In this document: positions 61,066-64,000 of the stretch, piece after piece
Layout: each line of letters begins with the position of its first letter
Numbering within the stretch: position 1 is the first letter of the stretch
The notes under the pieces: model-generated
What the model saw: the letters and a program-made list of their open reading frames with translations, nothing else
Database searches by the model: none
What the model was told of the DNA's origin: nothing
Program-made: the position numbers and the translations under genes
Assembly: GCA_030710605.1 (NCBI GenBank)
Contig: CP092863.1
Location: forward strand, 139,098,994 to 139,162,993
Reading direction: 5' to 3'
DNA from: Cordylochernes scorpioides
Taxonomy: Eukaryota > Arthropoda > Arachnida > Pseudoscorpiones > Chernetidae
Length of the DNA stretch: 64,000 bases

Positions 61066-61425
61066 TTTGCTTATCCCTAGTACATGTGGTACAGAGTCCG
61101 AGTCCGACTTCCAAGTCGTTCCGCCAAGAGATCAACACCATAGAGGTCCGTACGTCTTTTGAACTCACGGACAATACAGCAGCTACATTATTTGGTTCAT
61201 TTTGTCTCCTCTCTAATTGTAAAGATGTTGCTGTATCACCTCATAAGCATAAATAAGGCCATGATAATCATGGTGGGTAAAAGTTGGCGACTACTTTTAC
61301 TGTAAGGGCACCACATGTCTGCACATGTGAAAAGCAGTTCGACTTTGCACTTATAAATGTGCCAGAGCCCGGGTGGTAGCGGTCGAAAACCAACGGTTTA
61401 GACCATCCTTCCATCGACCCCCCCT
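61066..61425 (-). mobile_element. SINE-1 with a ~160-bp insert and an internal deletion
   Basis: The tail TTGCTTATCCCTAGTACATG + TGGTACAG is cut by an unassigned insert (about 61,095-61,255), resumes at AAGGCCATGATAATCATGG, and runs to GTGCCAGAGCCC. There the body and linker are deleted and the head (GGTCGAAAACCAACGGTTTA) follows at once. Confidence 0.68.
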
Positions 61426-61464
61426 TTTTACGCATAAATGTAGCATATATAAGCAGAATCGTCC

Positions 61465-61665
61465 AATACAGTATTAGAGAGTTTTAAAAAGCGTTCTGGT
61501 AGATTAAATTGGCGGTAGGTTAAACTGGCGAAACCGCTGGGAGGGTTCACCACTGATGAGCCAGCCAAGTCTTTCCAATATTCTATCATCCCAGTAAGGA
61601 CAGTAAAAGTTTGTTTTATGCGTAAAAGAAACATTCATGTTTTAATATTTGCATTTATTAATCGC
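61465..61665 (-). mobile_element. MITE-4, inverted
   Basis: Contains CCAATACAGTATTAGAGAG, an AAAGCGTTCTGGTAGATTAA core, and AAGAAACATTCATGTTTTAA end. A short segment (TTGGCG..TTAAACTGGCGAAACC) is duplicated. Confidence 0.68.
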
Positions 61666-61667
61666 GT

Positions 61668-61950
61668 ATAGTTTTGACGTTTATTTTGACGGGAGAGGCG
61701 CACTATTCTTTATATACAGTTAAACCTGTCTATAGCGCCCCCTTTAAATAACGCCTCCCTCTTTATAGCCACCGATTTTAAATACGCAGTACGATGCGAT
61801 TTGCATTAAAAGTAACCTGTCTATAGCACCCCCTCTCTATAGCACCATATTTTGGTGAGTCCCAAGAAGGGGCGCTATAGACAGGTTTAACTGTATATAA
61901 AAGCATAGGACGCCTCTCCCGTCAAAATAGACGTCAAAACTAGACGCCAT
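61668..61950. mobile_element. Foldback-5 ends flanking a MITE-3 (61,717-61,893)
   Basis: Bases 61,668-61,710 are the right end of foldback-5 (GTTTTGACGTTTATTTTGAC). Bases 61,903-61,950 are the left end (GGACGCCTCTCCCGTCAAAA). Between them lies a full MITE-3 with TIRs CAGTTAAACCTGTCTATAGC / GCTATAGACAGGTTTAACTG. The two foldback-5 ends face away from each other around the MITE. Confidence 0.68.
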
Positions 61951-61959
61951 CTTTATCTA

Positions 61960-62300
61960 TTAATAGATATATTCATTTAAAATATAAAAATGCGTGCTTT
62001 AATAAATTCATTTTCTTGATGGCGTGTGTCGTGTTCAAGTTGTGAGAAAAAAAACTCAAATGTCCGCTAGGAAAGACGGCAGTGACTTCTTCACGGATGG
62101 AAATGGCCACTTAACGTTTGGTGTTCATCCACGCGTGAAATTCTGACCAGAAGAAAACATTTAATAGCAGACGACAATTTAGTTGAAGCCTATCCTCAAT
62201 TATATCGTCGGTATGGTAATTGCGGCCATTTTCTCCAGCTTCTTTTGTTTATTTAGCACGTATACATGTTGATTATTGATTAGGGATTTGCCTATATAAA
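61960..62300. other. Stretch with no recognised feature
   Basis: Bases 62,050-62,150 are comparatively G+C-rich with a short + frame (RKDGSDFFTDGNGHLTFGV) that ends in a stop. No support for a gene. Confidence 0.3.
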
Positions 62301-62314
62301 TATAAATATATTCG

Positions 62315-62640
62315 AAATTATTTTAAAGGCGTAAGATTCTTTTTGAAAATAAACAATTTTTACTGCCCTTACTGCAATGAAAAAAAAAATTAATAGGAGA
62401 GCCTGGCTCATCAGTGGTGAACCCTCCCAGCGGTTTCTCCAGTTTAATCTACCATACCGCTGTTATATTGCATTTTTGGAACTTCCTTTTGAAGTGATAC
62501 TGATGTTAGACTCTTGGAATGGGTATTTTAGAAGAACTATGAACATAAGCTTTGAGGAGAGTAGAATTACATACATTTATAAATATATAATATGCTTCGA
62601 GAAATCGCTCTTCCGCAGATATCAAATTGTTTCTTTTATT
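62315..62640 (+). mobile_element. MITE-4, CAATG sub-type
   Basis: TTACTGCCCTTACTGCAATG, CTGGCTCATCAGTGGTGAAC, CTACCATACCGCTGTTATAT, and the 3' part CTTGGAATGGGTATTTTAGA. The TACTGTATTGG block is absent in this sub-type. Confidence 0.68.
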
Positions 62641-62689
62641 AGAACATTTATAATATGATGTACTAGATGGAAATTTTGGCCCAGCCATC

Positions 62690-62945
62690 TTACCAGCAAA
62701 ACACCTCTTTGGCAGATTGTCAAGATTCCATTAGATCCCGTGTGGATCTCATGGAATAAAGTCCGCCCTAGACTGACGAGGGCCATCAGCCCGAAACCAT
62801 GGTCTCTAGGTGAACGCTTCTCAATTTGCCAAAGCTGGTGTTGTGGCCTTGTCACAGACCCGAGACCGCTAGTTTGCGGCGACGGTCAATAGATGGCGTC
62901 GGGTTTTGACGTTTATTTTGACGGGAGAGGCGCCCTGTGCTTCTA
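62690..62945 (+). mobile_element. Foldback-5, right two thirds
   Basis: CTTACCAGCAAAACACCTCT ... CCATTAGATCCCGTGTGGAT ... TTTGACGGGAGAGGCGCC. Well preserved; left arm missing. Confidence 0.7.
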
Positions 62946-62966
62946 TAAAAAATATATATTATATAT

Positions 62967-63324
62967 AACGAATGAAGACATTAAAACGCGAATGTTTCTT
63001 TACACAAATAAATCAAACTTCTACTGTCCTTACTGCGATGAAAAAATATATATATTGGGAGGGCTTTGCTCATCAGTGGTGAACCTTCACAGCGGTTTCG
63101 CCAATTTAATCTACCAGACCGCTTCTTTAGAGCTCTAATACTGTATTGGATCATTCTGATTTTATATGCTACACTGAAGGGTAGAATCTTAGAAATGGTA
63201 TTTGAGCAAACTATGGACATAAGCTTTTAGGACAGTAGAATTACATTTAAGGATTACATTAAGGACAGTAGAAGTTTGATTTATTTGTGAAAAGAAACAT
63301 TCGCGTCTTAATGTCTTCATTCGG
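62967..63324 (+). mobile_element. MITE-4, full-length reference copy (~358 bp)
   Basis: The left end CGAATGAAGACATTAAAACG is complementary to the right end TTAATGTCTTCATTCG. Pairing extends ~70 bp through GCGAATGTTTCTTT and AAACTTCTACTGTCCTTA / TAAGGACAGTAGAAGTTT. It contains the full core including AATACTGTATTGGATCATTC. No coding capacity. Confidence 0.8.
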
Positions 63325-63329
63325 TGCGT

Positions 63330-64000
63330 TATTGCTTTGTATTAATATATAATTTAAAAATATATATTTTCATTTATTCATTGATATCTATAATTTTTTG
63401 ACCAAATTACCTATCTTTTAACGCTCCAGGAGCCTGGGTTACCTTTATGTTACTATCTTTTTAATTCACTAATATATAATTAATTTTATAAATTTTATAT
63501 AACTGTGAAAATAGATTTTTTTTTAAATTCAAGTAATTGAAAAAAAAAAAACACTTGATAGTAAATAATTATATTTCATTTTTTCTTTTACCATACCACT
63601 GCACCTTCAAATCTCTAATTTCGAAAAAATTAATCACATATCTTTCTAAAATAAAAAAAAGCATATCCTGACCATAAGCACATGAGCTTTTTAGATGTCA
63701 GAGCACCATCTAGTGTAACAGAAATCAACTAAACATTGATTTAGCCTGTTCCCTGATATTTGGACAACTTATTTTATTGATAAATCAAGAAAAGCTAACC
63801 ACAAACGTGTTTCGGGTTGTTGGCCCTCGTCAGCGTGGTGCAGGCTGTACCTCTACAACCAAAAAAATATATTTCTCTTCATTTTAAGATATGTTATTGA
63901 ATTGTGTTATTTTTGGCTATTTCCAGGGATATAGACCTCATGTTTTTAAACATGTCTTTATATACCAAAAGCACCTTTCCCTTTATAATGCATTAAAACA
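63330..64000. repeat. AT-rich end of window; copy of the 56,580-type insert at 63,777-63,868
   Basis: TAAATCAAGAAAAGCTAACC, CGTGTTTCGGGTTGTTGGCC and CAGCGTGGTGCAGGCTGTAC match the insert in foldback-6 at 56,590-56,690. Otherwise I see nothing. Confidence 0.5.

Overview
This is a repeat-dominated window from an invertebrate nuclear genome, most likely an arthropod. It has canonical GT-AG introns, tRNA-derived SINEs, a U6 snRNA copy whose 3' part reads like the insect form, mariner-type transposase remains, several non-LTR retrotransposon lineages and an AT-rich background. I could not fix the species. There is no sign of a prokaryotic or organellar source.

Region 1 (about 0.5-14.2 kb) holds the last six coding exons of one real gene on the + strand, VPS50 (syndetin), a subunit of the EARP endosomal recycling tether. 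Its introns are packed with tandem arrays: a 109-bp array inside a TA-flanked MITE, a 98-bp array made from the 3' end of a non-LTR retrotransposon, a degenerate ~30-bp minisatellite, and a 91-bp array inside a pogo-like MITE. A second pogo-like expanded MITE follows the gene's poly(A) signal.

Region 2 (15.5-34 kb) is mostly SINEs, MITEs, foldback elements and 5'-truncated retrotransposon tails. Two genic islands stand out. One is an intact, intronless RING1/Sce-like Polycomb E3 ligase gene (21.76-22.84 kb) in a TE-poor AT-rich stretch. The other is a probable first exon of a secreted-protein gene (27.90 kb).

Region 3 (34.04-45.08 kb) is a single mariner-type element with 400-bp terminal inverted repeats. 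It sits at a TA inside a 109-bp satellite copy and is bloated to 11 kb by nested retrotransposons: an I-like element in +, itself split by an R1-like element in + and a second I-like element in -.

Region 4 (45-64 kb) contains more MITEs and SINEs, a tRNA-like insertion, a U6 retrocopy, and the most unusual object in the window. That object is a complete 3.07-kb LTR retrotransposon (51,534-54,604) with matching LTRs, a 5-bp target duplication, a tRNA-Ser-type primer binding site and a polypurine tract. It carries no reverse transcriptase. Instead it encodes an acidic repeat protein ending in a domain that I read as SRR1-like, plus a second overlapping ORF.

A theme recurs throughout: almost every tandem array here derives from a transposable-element end. 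Names such as MITE-1 or foldback-5 are labels used only within this annotation.
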